Shown: positions 43,702 through 52,510 of the stretch, piece by piece
Layout of the letters: each line of letters opens with the position of its first letter
Numbering within the stretch: position 1 is the stretch's first letter
NCBI GenBank assembly: GCA_023664045.1
Contig: JAMPGH010000001.1
Span: 379,354 to 443,353, forward strand
Source: Alistipes senegalensis
GTDB lineage: Bacteria > Bacteroidota > Bacteroidia > Bacteroidales > Rikenellaceae
Direction: 5' to 3'
Length of the DNA: 64,000 bases
Position numbers and translations under genes: made by a program
Notes under the pieces: model-generated
What the model saw: the letters and a program-made list of their open reading frames with translations, nothing else
Told to the model about the DNA's origin: nothing
Database searches by the model: none

Positions 43702-44256
43702 TCAGAACGGAAGATCGTCGGGATCCTCGGCCGGCATGGCGGGAGCGGCTGCAGGCTGCGCGGGAGCCGGAGCAGCCTGCGAGGCATAGCCCGGAGTTTG
43801 CGGAGCGGCGGGTGTTGCAGCGGGCCGAGCCGGAGCAGCGGCCTGCGAAGCATAGCCGGTCTGAGCGGCGGCGGGTGCGGCGGACTGTCCGTAGGAAGCG
43901 GAAGCGCCCTCCTGCACGGGGCTGTCGCCGCGACGGCCCAGAAGATTCATCGAATCGGCGAGGATCTCGGTGGTATAGCGGCGGTTATTGTCCTTGTCCA
44001 TCCAGTCGCGCGTACGCAGCCGCCCCTCGATGTAGATCTGCGAACCCTTGCGGACGTAGCGGTCGACCACGTCGGCCAGACCGCGCCACAAAGTGATCGT
44101 ATGCCATTCGGTATGCTCGCGCGTTTCGTTGGCCTGCCGGTCGAAAAGCCGCTCGGTCGTAGCCAGACGCACGCGGGCCACCTTCACCCCGCTTTCGGTG
44201 GTGCGCACCTCGGGATCCATCCCGACGTTGCCGATCAAAATAACCTTGTTGACCAT
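43702..44256 (-). CDS. ssb: Single-stranded DNA-binding protein
   Basis: A 184-residue protein with an N-terminal OB fold (MVNKVILIGNVGMDPEVRTT, EWHTITLWRGLADVVDRYVR, GSQIYIEGRLRTRDW), a Pro/Ala/Gln/Tyr linker with repeated ATPAAP and GYASQAA words, and the acidic tip EDPDDLPF used to recruit replication and repair proteins. SSB coats single-stranded DNA as a tetramer. Its start lies 4 bp after the stop of the upstream purine nucleoside phosphorylase gene (same strand), indicating an operon. Confidence 0.96.
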   Translation of the reverse strand: MVNKVILIGNVGMDPEVRTTESGVKVARVRLATTERLFDRQANETREHTEWHTITLWRGLADVVDRYVRKGSQIYIEGRLRTRDWMDKDNNRRYTTEILADSMNLLGRRGDSPVQEGASASYGQSAAPAAAQTGYASQAAAPARPAATPAAPQTPGYASQAAPAPAQPAAAPAMPAEDPDDLPF

Positions 44257-44260
44257 AATC

Positions 44261-45067
44261 TTAGAGTTGAGCGATCATCCGACGGAACAACGTCTGCATC
44301 TTGATGCCGGCCTTGCGGCCCTGCAGCTGCACGTCCTCGTGGTCGCCGATCTCGTCCGAGAGGCCGCAGTTGGTGATGACCGAGACCCCGAAGACGGGAA
44401 TCGACATGTGCCGCGCGACGATGACCTCGGGGACCGTGGACATGCCGGCCGCATCGCCGCCGATGGCCTTGAAGTAACGGTACTCGGCCTGCGTTTCGAA
44501 CGTGGGGCCCGTGCCGCCGACGTAGACGCCGTACTGCAGCTTGATGCCCTCCTGCTCGGCGATGGCCGTGGCGCGGGCGATCAACTCCTTGTCGTAGCAG
44601 TTGTGCATGTCCGGAAAACGGGGACCGAACTCGGCCATGTTGGGCCCGATCAAGGGATTGGGCATGAGGTTGATGTGGTCGGTGATGACCATCAGGTCGC
44701 CCGTGCGGAACGAAGTGTTGATGCCGCCCGAAGCGTTCGAGACGAAGAGGTAGCCGATGCCCAGCTGCTGCATGACGCGCACGGGGAACGTTACCTGCTG
44801 CATGGTATAGCCCTCGTAGTAATGGAACCGTCCCTGCATGGCCACGACGCTACGTCCTTCGAGCCTGCCGAAGATCATACGCCCCTTATGCCCCTCGACC
44901 GTCGAGACGGGGAAACCCGGAATCGACTTGTAGTCGAGCGAATATTCGGCCTCGATCCGCTCGGCGAAATCGCCGAGCCCCGTGCCCAGAATGATCCCCA
45001 CCTCGGGGCGGAACCCGGAGGTCCGTTCGCGGATCCATGCCGCGGTTCGTTTAATTTCCTCTGACAT
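44261..45067 (-). CDS. punA: Purine nucleoside phosphorylase (trimeric PNP/MTAP class)
   Basis: The enzyme phosphorolyses inosine and guanosine to base plus ribose 1-phosphate in purine salvage. The 268-residue protein has VGIILGTGLGDFAERIE (phosphate loop), GRFHYYEGYTMQQVTFPVRV, FVSNASGGINTSFRTGDLMV and the base-site region GGTGPTFETQAEYR with AAGMSTVPEVIVARH, all typical of the trimeric class. It overlaps the end of lpxK by 17 bp and is followed by ssb. Confidence 0.95.
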   Translation of the reverse strand: MSEEIKRTAAWIRERTSGFRPEVGIILGTGLGDFAERIEAEYSLDYKSIPGFPVSTVEGHKGRMIFGRLEGRSVVAMQGRFHYYEGYTMQQVTFPVRVMQQLGIGYLFVSNASGGINTSFRTGDLMVITDHINLMPNPLIGPNMAEFGPRFPDMHNCYDKELIARATAIAEQEGIKLQYGVYVGGTGPTFETQAEYRYFKAIGGDAAGMSTVPEVIVARHMSIPVFGVSVITNCGLSDEIGDHEDVQLQGRKAGIKMQTLFRRMIAQL

Positions 45068-46094
45068 CTTCTTCCAAATTTTGCAGAAAATCCGTTGCCG
45101 AATCCTCTATGAATGAAATATTGATCGGCTGATAATACAGGCTCCGCCGCACCGTGTCCGGAATCTTCGCCCGGTTGACCATCTTCACGGCGTCCTTCTC
45201 CGTGGTAACGACGACGGCGTCGGGATGTTTGGCGAGCAAGGCGGCGAGCAGTTTCATGTCGCGCACCCGATAGACGTGGTGGTCGTCGAGCGTCATCTCG
45301 GCGACGACCTTGTAACGCTCGTGCAACGTCTTGAGAAAGGGCTCGGGATTGCCTATGCCCGACAATGCAATAACCTTGCAACCCTGCATCAAGGGTTCGG
45401 GCGGAGCCTCGTCGGCGAAGAGCGGCTGCGGAATGAAACTTTCGAAGCGCGTGTAATAGACCCGCTGGTAGGCGATCTGGATCAGCACCTTGCGCAAGAT
45501 GCGCCGGTCGATGGGCGCCATCTTCTCGGGACACTTGGTAACGATGAAGTAATGGGCCCGGTAGATCTCGGACGGCAAGTCGCGCAACGTGCCCTCGGGC
45601 AACATCTTGTCGTGCTGAATCGGACGCGTGGCGTCGATCATCAGGACGTTGATCTTCGGCTCGACGTAGCGGTGCTGGAAGCCGTCGTCCATGATGATGA
45701 GGTCGATCTCGGGATGCTCGGCCCGGATTCGCCGGATGCCCTCGGCGCGCTTCTCGCACACGACGACGACCGTATCGGGAAACTTGAGCTTGATCTGCAG
45801 GGGTTCGTCGCCCACCTCGCGGTAGTGAGACGTGGGAAGCACCTCGCGGTAGCCTTTGGTGCGGCGCCCGTAGCCGCGCGACAACAAAGCGACGTTGTGC
45901 TTCTGCGACATGTAGTCGAGGATCATCTCGGCCATCGGGGTTTTGCCTGTGCCCCCGACGGTGATGTTGCCGATGCAGATGATCGGAATGTCGAACTTCT
46001 CGCTCTTGAGGATGCCCCAGTCGAAAAGCCGATGGCGGAACGTAACCGCCATCTTATAGCAAAAGGCTATCGGTGCGAGCAGGGCTTTCGACAT
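45051..46094 (-). CDS. lpxK: Tetraacyldisaccharide 4'-kinase
   Basis: LpxK phosphorylates the lipid A precursor DS-1-P at the 4' position on the inner face of the cytoplasmic membrane. The 347-residue protein begins MSKALLAPIAFCYKMAV and has the P-loop VGGTGKTP (in NITVGGTGKTPMAEMI), LLSRGYGRRTKGY and DDGFQHRYV, all family landmarks. The ATG at 46094 is chosen over one eight codons upstream because the promoter's expected start site falls about at that earlier codon. It ends inside punA. Confidence 0.94.
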   Translation of the reverse strand: MSKALLAPIAFCYKMAVTFRHRLFDWGILKSEKFDIPIICIGNITVGGTGKTPMAEMILDYMSQKHNVALLSRGYGRRTKGYREVLPTSHYREVGDEPLQIKLKFPDTVVVVCEKRAEGIRRIRAEHPEIDLIIMDDGFQHRYVEPKINVLMIDATRPIQHDKMLPEGTLRDLPSEIYRAHYFIVTKCPEKMAPIDRRILRKVLIQIAYQRVYYTRFESFIPQPLFADEAPPEPLMQGCKVIALSGIGNPEPFLKTLHERYKVVAEMTLDDHHVYRVRDMKLLAALLAKHPDAVVVTTEKDAVKMVNRAKIPDTVRRSLYYQPINISFIEDSATDFLQNLEEDVRGN

Positions 46095-46119
46095 TTTACA
46101 TATAACTATATGACGCATT

Positions 46120-46150
46120 CAAAGATAGCGAAAAAATCCGATCTTACAAA
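46120..46150 (-). promoter_or_regulatory. Promoter of the lpxK-punA-ssb operon
   Basis: On the minus strand TTTG is followed after exactly 19 nt by TATCTTTG. The box ends about 25 nt before the chosen lpxK start. Confidence 0.82.
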
Positions 46151-46213
46151 ATAAAAAATTACAAATCTTGGGCCCGAGAAGCCGAACACTCCGATTTCTG
46201 CGATGCAGGCCGC

Positions 46214-46254
46214 AAAAAAAGCGAAAAACCGTCCCTCCTTTCCGAAGGGACGGT
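46214..46254 (-). terminator. Intrinsic terminator of the DKNYY-like gene
   Basis: On the minus strand ACCGTCCC ... GGGACGGT forms an 8-bp stem followed by TTTTTCGCTTTTTTT. It lies about 165 bp downstream of the gene's stop. Confidence 0.8.
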
Positions 46255-46420
46255 CCGAAATCTGCCGGCAGAGGCCGAAGCAAGGATAGCCGGGAGAGAG
46301 AACAACCGGAAGTAAGGGCAGCCGGGACCGAAGCAAAGGCGGTCAGGGGCGGAAACGGCCAAAAACAAGGCCTGCCGGGACGGTCAGGACCAGCCAAAAC
46401 CGAGGGCGGGGCGGCAATCG
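46255..46420. repeat. Low-complexity tract between a stop codon and its terminator
   Basis: Plus-strand words such as CCGGGAGAGAGAACAACCGG, GGACCGAAGCAAAGG and GGCGGAAACGGCC recur. Relative to the minus-strand gene it follows, the transcript would be pyrimidine-rich here, opposite to the other tracts. No gene is seen. Confidence 0.55.
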
Positions 46421-47062
46421 CTACCGAGGTGGCCGGGGCGCGGGTGCCGTGCCGGAGATTTTGCGGCCGTGGTAGTAGGTGTTCCAAGCGTCGCGGCCAT
46501 AACCCCCGCCGAGGTATTCGAACGAGGAGACGGAAGCGTCCTCGATCTTCACGCCGTTGAAGAAGACCGACCAGGCGTCGCGGCTGTAACCCTCGCCGAG
46601 GTATTCGAACGAGGAGACGGAAGCGTCCTCGATCTTCACGCCGTTGAAGAAGACCGACCAGGCATCGCGGCCATAACCCTCGCCGAGGTATTCGAACGAG
46701 GAGACGGAGGCGTCCTCGATCTTCACACCGTTGAAGAAGACCGACCAGGCGTCGCAGCCGTAGCCGTGGTCCAGCTCCCGGAACGAGGAGGCCGATGCCC
46801 CCTCCACTTTCCGGCCGAGGAAGTAGACGTCCCAGTCGTCGACGAAGTAGCTGGCACGGCGGGGTTTCTTGTGCGGGCCGCCCCGATGTCCGTCGGGATA
46901 TTTGTCGGGATGCCGGTCGGAGCGCTCTCCCGGCCTGTCGTCAGGACGATATTCGGGAGCGGATGAGGGGCGATCGGCCGGCGGTGCGGCGACGGGAGCA
47001 GGACCCGCCATCGCAGCAGCGCATGCGGCCGCTGCGAAGAACAGAGCGAGGATTCGTTTCAT
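46421..47062 (-). CDS. Exported DKNYY-like protein with near-identical 29-residue repeats
   Basis: A 213-residue protein with a signal peptide (MKRILALFFAAAACAAAMAG), a Pro/Arg/Asp-rich linker (about 25-70), then five DKNYY-type repeats. Three are almost identical: GRDAWSVFFNGVKIEDASVS followed by SFEYLGEGY. The first (DDWDVYFLGRKVEGASASSF) and last (GRDAWNTYYHGRKISG) differ. The DNA period is 87 bp and copies differ by only a few bases, which points to recent expansion or gene conversion. DKNYY proteins have unknown roles; the periplasm or surface is likely. Confidence 0.8.
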   Translation of the reverse strand: MKRILALFFAAAACAAAMAGPAPVAAPPADRPSSAPEYRPDDRPGERSDRHPDKYPDGHRGGPHKKPRRASYFVDDWDVYFLGRKVEGASASSFRELDHGYGCDAWSVFFNGVKIEDASVSSFEYLGEGYGRDAWSVFFNGVKIEDASVSSFEYLGEGYSRDAWSVFFNGVKIEDASVSSFEYLGGGYGRDAWNTYYHGRKISGTAPAPRPPR

Positions 47063-47136
47063 AAGCAGAATAGCGAGTTTTCGTAGGGTGGGGGTATAGA
47101 ACGCCGGCGGTCCGGATTCGGTATTCGGAACGATAG

Positions 47137-47170
47137 AAAACCGCCCGCACGGAGGATTCCGGACGGGCGG
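47137..47170 (-). terminator. Intrinsic terminator of rpsA
   Basis: CCGCCCG ... CGGGCGG with inner CGGA/TCCG pairing; on the minus strand it is followed by TTTTC. It lies 25 bp after the rpsA stop. Confidence 0.82.
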
Positions 47171-47194
47171 CTTGCGATCGGAAATCCGCGGGGA

Positions 47195-49036
47195 TTACTC
47201 CTCGGCAGTCTCCTCCTTCTTGGCTTTCTTGGCGGGAGCCTTCTTGGCCTCCTCGGCCTCCATAGCGCTCTTCAGCGCAGCGAGACCCGTGATGTCGCCC
47301 AGCGTGGTCTTCTCGACCGAAGCATTGATCTTCTTGACGGTCGACTTCGTGGCGTCGGCGGCAGCGCGCTTCTCGGCCTTCTCGGCAGCGACGGCCTCCT
47401 TGCGGGCGTCGTCGTAAGTGCGCAGGTGCGAGAGGGTGATGCGCTTGGTAGCCTTCGAGAACTCGATCACCTTGAAGTCGATCTTATCGCCGGCCTTAGG
47501 CGTCGTGCCGTCCTCCTTGACCAGCTGACGCGTCGGGCAGAAGCCCTCGACGTTCTCGGCCAACGAAACGACGGCGCCCTTGTCGGTCATCTCGGTGATG
47601 GTGCCCTCGTGTACGGAGTCGAGCGGGAACTTGCCCTCGATCTCGTTCCAGGGGTTCTCCTCCAGCTGCTTGTGGCCCAGCGAGAGGCGACGGTTCTCCT
47701 TGTCGATTTCGAGCACGACGACCTCGATGTCGGCACCTACCTGCGTGAACTCGCCGGGGTGCTTCACCTTCTTGGTCCAGCTCAGGTCCGAGATGTGGAT
47801 CAGACCGTCGATGCCCTCCTCGATCTCGACGAAGACGCCGAAGTTGGTGAAGTTGCGCACTTTGGCCATCGTCTTCGTACCGACGGGATATTTGTTCTCG
47901 ATCTCGGCCCACGGATCGGCCGAAAGCTGCTTGATGCCCAGCGACATCTTGCGCTCCTCGCGGTCGAGCGTCAGCACGACGGCCTCGACCTCGTCGCCGA
48001 CCTTCATGAACTCCTGAGCCGAACGCAGGTGCTGGCTCCACGACATCTCCGAGACGTGGATCAGACCCTCGACGCCGGCGGCGATCTCGACGAACGCACC
48101 GTAGTCGGCCATGACGACCACCTTGCCCTTGATCTTGTCGCCGACCTTGAGGTTCTGGTCGAGCGCCTCCCACGGATGCGGGGTGAGCTGCTTGAGACCC
48201 AGCGCGATGCGCTTCTTGGCATCGTCGAAGTCGAGGATCACGACCTGAATCTTCTGATCGAGCGAAACGATCTCCTCGGGGTGGCTGACGCGGCCCCACG
48301 AGAGGTCGGTGATGTGGATCAGACCGTCCACGCCGCCCAGATCGACGAAGACGCCGTAGGAGGTGATGTTCTTGACGGTACCCTCGAGAATCTGGCCCTT
48401 TTCGAGCTTGGACATGATGACCTGCTTCTGGGCTTCGAGCTCGGCCTCGATGAGCGCCTTATGCGACACGACGACGTTGCGGAACTCCTGATTGATCTTC
48501 ACGACCTTGAACTCCATCGTCTTGTCGACGTATACGTCGTAGTCGCGGATGGGCTTCACGTCGATCTGCGAACCGGGCAGGAAAGCCTCGATGCCGAAGA
48601 CGTCGACGATCATACCGCCCTTCGTGCGGCACTTGATGTAACCCTTGATGATCTCGTCCTTCTCGAGAGCCTCGTTGACGCGATCCCACGACTTGAGCTG
48701 GCGCGCCTTCTTGTGCGAGAGGGCCAGCTGGCCGTTCTTGTCCTCGGCCGAGTCGACGTAGACCTCGATCTTGTCGCCGACCTTCAGGTCGGGGTTGTAG
48801 CGGAACTCCGAGACGGGGATGATGCCCTCGCTCTTGTAACCGACGTTGACGATCACCTCGCGTTTGGTGATGCCCGTTACGGTGCCCTCGACGACCTCGC
48901 CGACCGTTACGTTGGAGAGGGTCTTGTCATAAGCAGCCGCGATCTCGTCCTTAGGCTGGTTGTAGACGCCCAGATCGTTTTCGAATGCGTTCCAGTCGAA
49001 ATTCTCGTTCGCGACTCCGTTTTTGATTTCTTCCAT
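47195..49036 (-). CDS. rpsA: 30S ribosomal protein S1
   Basis: The 613-residue protein contains six S1 OB-fold units, each visible as VEGTVTGITKREVIVNVGYK-like openings: about residues 45-115, 130-200, 215-285 (GTVKNITSYGVFVDLGGVDG), 300-372 (GKVVVMADYGAFVEIAAGVE), 387-460 (AKVRNFTNFGVFVEIEEGID) and 475-545, and ends in an Ala/Lys/Glu tail. S1 binds mRNA and helps initiation, which matters in a genome without Shine-Dalgarno sites. MEEIKNGVANENFDW was chosen as the start over an upstream TTG. A full promoter lies about 100 nt upstream, leaving a leader of roughly 90 nt that could be autoregulatory. Confidence 0.95.
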   Translation of the reverse strand: MEEIKNGVANENFDWNAFENDLGVYNQPKDEIAAAYDKTLSNVTVGEVVEGTVTGITKREVIVNVGYKSEGIIPVSEFRYNPDLKVGDKIEVYVDSAEDKNGQLALSHKKARQLKSWDRVNEALEKDEIIKGYIKCRTKGGMIVDVFGIEAFLPGSQIDVKPIRDYDVYVDKTMEFKVVKINQEFRNVVVSHKALIEAELEAQKQVIMSKLEKGQILEGTVKNITSYGVFVDLGGVDGLIHITDLSWGRVSHPEEIVSLDQKIQVVILDFDDAKKRIALGLKQLTPHPWEALDQNLKVGDKIKGKVVVMADYGAFVEIAAGVEGLIHVSEMSWSQHLRSAQEFMKVGDEVEAVVLTLDREERKMSLGIKQLSADPWAEIENKYPVGTKTMAKVRNFTNFGVFVEIEEGIDGLIHISDLSWTKKVKHPGEFTQVGADIEVVVLEIDKENRRLSLGHKQLEENPWNEIEGKFPLDSVHEGTITEMTDKGAVVSLAENVEGFCPTRQLVKEDGTTPKAGDKIDFKVIEFSKATKRITLSHLRTYDDARKEAVAAEKAEKRAAADATKSTVKKINASVEKTTLGDITGLAALKSAMEAEEAKKAPAKKAKKEETAEE

Positions 49037-49132
49037 GAGTTGGAAATTTTTGCGATACAATCGCTCGTTAAATGGTTGATAATGTGATTACTCCACCCTG
49101 CCTCGCATGCGATGCGCGCACGGGAGGAGTGC

Positions 49133-49163
49133 CAAAGATAATGCTTTTTCGGCGAATTTCAAA
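49133..49163 (-). promoter_or_regulatory. Promoter of rpsA
   Basis: On the minus strand TTTG is followed after 19 nt by TATCTTTG. It overlaps the region just before the 3' end of the upstream nucleotidase gene, so rpsA is independently expressed. Confidence 0.83.
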
Positions 49164-49178
49164 TTCCTGCGCAGCAAA

Positions 49179-50600
49179 TCATTCGGCGACGACCAGAATC
49201 TGCTGGCGGCGCGTGTTGTCGGGCTGCAGCGGACTGCCGTTCTGCAACTTGCCGATCAGCACGTCGGCCACCTTCGTGTCGAGGACGCGGCCGTCGGCGT
49301 AGCTGAGGCCCGGATAGTTTTTGAAGATGTAGTCGCTCATGGCCAGCGAGTAGGTCCGACCCTCGCGCAGCTCGTGGAACCGCACGTCGAAGGCCCGGTC
49401 GTTCTCGTCGACGAGAATCGTATAGGGCGTGGTCAGGATGAGGTCCACGCGGTGTCCCTCGCGGGTATCCTCGTTGTACTTGGCGACGATCATGCGGCGG
49501 ATCTGGTCGGCGGTCATGCGCAAGGTCGCCACCGTGGTGTCGAACGGCTCCAGATCGTAGACGCGCGCCCGGCTCACGTCGCCGGCCGGGATCTCGTCCA
49601 GCCGCACGCCGCCCACGTGGTAGACGCCGATGTCGGCCCCGGCATCCTCGGCGATCGACCGGGCCATCCAATCGGCCAGACCCGCCTTGTCGGCGGTGCG
49701 GGCGAAGCTGCCGATCGAACGGTTCAGCTCGGAATCGGCATAATAACCGGCCACCTGCTCGGCATAGGCGGCATCGGGGGCGTAGCCGTCGAGCGAAACG
49801 GTGCGGAAATCGACGCTCTCGACCTTGCGGCCCCGCATGCGGAGGGTCGAGACGCCGATGTTGGCGAGGTTGCGGCCCGTCTGCGTGAGCAGCGTACCGT
49901 TCACCAACGTATCCAGCACGACGTGCGTATGACCGCCGATGGCCAGATCGAAGAGCTGCGTCTTGTTCAACAGCTCCATGTCGCGGTCGTCGCCCATGTG
50001 CGAAAGCAGGATCAGCACGTCGACCTTCGGCCGCAGCTCGGCGGCGTACTTCATGGCCTCGGCCTGCGGATCGGGGAAGCGCAGCCCGACGAACGAAGTC
50101 TTATGGCCGGCGGGGTGTCCCGGGCCCTCGTAGTTGGTAACGACGCCCACGATGCCGATGCGGATGCCGTCGCGCCGGAGGATCGCATAAGGCGGCACCT
50201 GCGGGAAGGTGCAGGTGTCGCTGAGGCAGTTGGCGCACACGACCTCGAACTCCATGCTGTCGAGCATGCGGCCCAAGAAAGCCTGTCCGTGGTCGAACTC
50301 GTGGTTGCCGAGCGTGGCGACGTCGTAGCCCAACCGGTTCATCAACTCGATCATGGGCTTGCCGGGAGCCGGCACCTTGTCGACGAAGGCGTTGCCCGTC
50401 CAGCGGTCGCCGGCGTCGAGCAGCAGGACGATCTGCGCCGTGTCGCGGCAAGCCTCGACGGCCGCCGCCAACTGCGGGAAACGCTGGATCCGGGCGTGCA
50501 TGTCGTTGGTCGAGAGAATGACGAGCGTACGCTCGCGCGGCGTACAAGCCGCCGCGATGATCGCGGCCGCGAAAAGGGCCGCACGAAAGAAATTTTTCAT
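49179..50600 (-). CDS. 5'-nucleotidase/UshA-family metallophosphoesterase, exported
   Basis: A 473-residue protein with a lipoprotein-type signal (FAAAIIAAAC, Cys19). The N-terminal calcineurin-like domain has NDMHARIQRF, DAGDRWTGN, TLGNHEFDHG, SHMGDDRD and GGHTH, the full metal and catalytic set. The C-terminal nucleotidase domain (about 290-473) has GADIGVYHVGGVRLDEIPAG and YDLEPFDTTVATLRMTADQI. In the periplasm or at the surface such enzymes strip phosphate from nucleotides for salvage. It is a complete single-polypeptide version of normal length. It diverges from the nucleoside kinase gene. Confidence 0.93.
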   Translation of the reverse strand: MKNFFRAALFAAAIIAAACTPRERTLVILSTNDMHARIQRFPQLAAAVEACRDTAQIVLLLDAGDRWTGNAFVDKVPAPGKPMIELMNRLGYDVATLGNHEFDHGQAFLGRMLDSMEFEVVCANCLSDTCTFPQVPPYAILRRDGIRIGIVGVVTNYEGPGHPAGHKTSFVGLRFPDPQAEAMKYAAELRPKVDVLILLSHMGDDRDMELLNKTQLFDLAIGGHTHVVLDTLVNGTLLTQTGRNLANIGVSTLRMRGRKVESVDFRTVSLDGYAPDAAYAEQVAGYYADSELNRSIGSFARTADKAGLADWMARSIAEDAGADIGVYHVGGVRLDEIPAGDVSRARVYDLEPFDTTVATLRMTADQIRRMIVAKYNEDTREGHRVDLILTTPYTILVDENDRAFDVRFHELREGRTYSLAMSDYIFKNYPGLSYADGRVLDTKVADVLIGKLQNGSPLQPDNTRRQQILVVAE

Positions 50601-50636
50601 ATCGGATAGGTTTTGTGTTCGAATATCGCTTCGGAG

Positions 50637-50667
50637 TTGCCAAAATTACAAAATATTTCTATCTTTA
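50637..50667 (+). promoter_or_regulatory. Probable promoter of the nucleoside kinase gene
   Basis: TTG (50637-50639), 20 nt, TATCTTTA (50660-50667), one mismatch to TAnnTTTG; 44 nt before the ATG. Confidence 0.55.
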
Positions 50668-50711
50668 CGTACTTTTATTTTCGCTTGTCTTCGCGAACAA
50701 CCGTTTTCCGT

Positions 50712-52382
50712 ATGACCGACACCATCCGAATAGTCTGCGAGAACCTCGGCGGCGAGATCGAAGCGCCGATGGGCACGTCGCTCTCGGAGCTGGCCGCCCG
50801 AATCGCCCCGGGACCCCGGCCCTTTCTGGCCGCCACGGTAGACAACCGCATCCGGGAACTCAGCTACAAAATATATGCACCGGCGACGGTCCGCTTCGTG
50901 GACATCGCCTCGTTCGCGGGAATCCGCGTCTACCAACGCACGGCGTGGTTCATTCTTCAGAAAGCCGTGCAAGACCTCTACCCTGCCGGAAAACTCCACA
51001 TCCGCCACTCGCTGGGCCGCAGCGGCTTCTACTGCGAAATCGAAGGCGTGGAGCGCTTCACGCCCGAAAAAGCCGCGGCCCTGCGCCGCCGCATGAAAGA
51101 GATCGCGGAGGCCGACCTGCCGATCCGCCGCACGCGGGCCCTCACCAGCGAAGTCCGTGCACGCTACGCCGCCTCGGGATACGACGACAAGATCGCCCTG
51201 CTGGACACCCGACCGCGTCTCTACAGCGAATACTACACGCTCGACGACACGGTGGGCTACTTCTACGGAGCGCTGGCCCCCTCGACGCGCTACGTCTCCC
51301 TGTTCGGCATCGAACCCTACTACAACGGGTTCTACCTGGCGCTGCCCCTACGCACGGCGCCCGAGAGCATCCACACCGATTTCTATCAAGAGAAGATGTT
51401 CGGCATCTTCCGCGAATACCAGTCGTGGGCCGAGATCATGGGCATACCGACCGTGGGCGCCGTGAACTCCAAAGTGCTGGCGGGCGACGCCGGAGGCATG
51501 ATCAAGCTGGCCGAGGCGTTCCATGAACGCAAGTTCGCGTGGGTGGCCGACTCGATCCTCGAAGCCCACCGCACGCGCGGAACCCGCATGGTGCTGATCT
51601 CGGGACCCTCGTCGAGCGGCAAGACCACGTCGGCCAAGCGCCTGGGCATTCAGCTGGGCGTGCTGGGACTCAAGCCGGTGATGATCTCGCTGGACGACTA
51701 CTTCGTGGAACGAGAGAAGACCCCGCGGGACGAAAACGGCGAATACGACTACGAAGCGCTGGAAGCCATCGATCTGGAACTTTTCAACGACCACCTGCGC
51801 CGCCTGACGGCCGGCGAAAGCATCGACATCCCGCGCTACGACTTCATCACGGGCCGCCGCACGCAGCACGATGCGCCGCTGACGCTCGACGACCGCTCGA
51901 TCCTGATCATCGAAGGCATACACGGACTGAACCCGCAGCTCACGCCCTCGATCCCCGACACGCAGAAATTCCGCATTTACATTTCGTGCTTCACGTCCGT
52001 GGCGATGGACAACCTCACGCGCATCGCCACCACCGACAACCGCCTGCTGCGCCGGCTGGTGCGCGACAGCCGCCAACGAGGCTCCGACGCGCTGGCGACC
52101 CTCTCGCGCTGGGAGAGCGTGCGCCGCGGCGAAGAGAGACACATATTCCCCTATCAGGAGAATGCCGACGTGATGCTCAACTCGTCGCTCTTCTACGAAA
52201 TATCGGTGCTGCGGCCCTATGCCGAGAAGCTGCTGCGCGAGGTGCCCGACACGGTGCCCGAATACGACGAAGCGCGCCGCATGCTCGACTTTCTGGACAA
52301 CTTCATACCCATTGCGCCCGACGAGATACCGCCCACGTCGATCATCCGCGAATTCATCGGCGGCAGCAGCTTCAAATACTGA
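50712..52382 (+). CDS. Nucleoside (uridine) kinase with TGS and ThrRS-like N-terminal domains
   Basis: The 556-residue protein starts with a TGS-like domain (MTDTIRIVCENLGGEIEAP, about 1-60), then a segment resembling the second added domain of threonyl-tRNA synthetase (about 70-240), and a C-terminal phosphoribulokinase/uridine kinase domain. Walker A is GPSSSGKTTSAKRLG (about 297-311); SLDDYFVEREKTPRDENGEY is the nucleoside-binding region. Uridine kinase makes UMP from uridine and ATP. This fusion recurs in Bacteroidota and Clostridia; the purpose of the ThrRS-like part is unknown. MTDTIRI is the start because the upstream frame is AT-rich promoter DNA. Confidence 0.92.
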   Translation: MTDTIRIVCENLGGEIEAPMGTSLSELAARIAPGPRPFLAATVDNRIRELSYKIYAPATVRFVDIASFAGIRVYQRTAWFILQKAVQDLYPAGKLHIRHSLGRSGFYCEIEGVERFTPEKAAALRRRMKEIAEADLPIRRTRALTSEVRARYAASGYDDKIALLDTRPRLYSEYYTLDDTVGYFYGALAPSTRYVSLFGIEPYYNGFYLALPLRTAPESIHTDFYQEKMFGIFREYQSWAEIMGIPTVGAVNSKVLAGDAGGMIKLAEAFHERKFAWVADSILEAHRTRGTRMVLISGPSSSGKTTSAKRLGIQLGVLGLKPVMISLDDYFVEREKTPRDENGEYDYEALEAIDLELFNDHLRRLTAGESIDIPRYDFITGRRTQHDAPLTLDDRSILIIEGIHGLNPQLTPSIPDTQKFRIYISCFTSVAMDNLTRIATTDNRLLRRLVRDSRQRGSDALATLSRWESVRRGEERHIFPYQENADVMLNSSLFYEISVLRPYAEKLLREVPDTVPEYDEARRMLDFLDNFIPIAPDEIPPTSIIREFIGGSSFKY

Positions 52383-52390
52383 CGCATTCG

Positions 52391-52490
52391 ATGAAAAAAT
52401 TAAGAATTAAAAATAATCCGTCTCTGCTTCTGTGCCCGGAACGACGAAAAAAACGATTTTTAATTTTTCATTCTTAATTTTTAATTTGAA
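52391..52490. repeat. AT-rich inverted-arm element before gcvP
   Basis: The left arm (52391-52415, ATGAAAAAATTAAGAATTAA) and right arm (52454-52487, TTTTTAATTTTTCATTC and TTAATTTTTAATTTG) are inverted around a core of about 38 bp. This is the same family as the elements at 3227, 4303 and 11998, and fills most of the 128-bp gap. Confidence 0.72.
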
Positions 52491-52510
52491 AAACAACTAA
52501 ACCCCGAAAT

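Noticed and set aside
52383..52510. Glycine riboswitch before gcvP
   Set aside because: The gap is filled by an AT-rich inverted-arm repeat; no conserved glycine-aptamer features could be seen.
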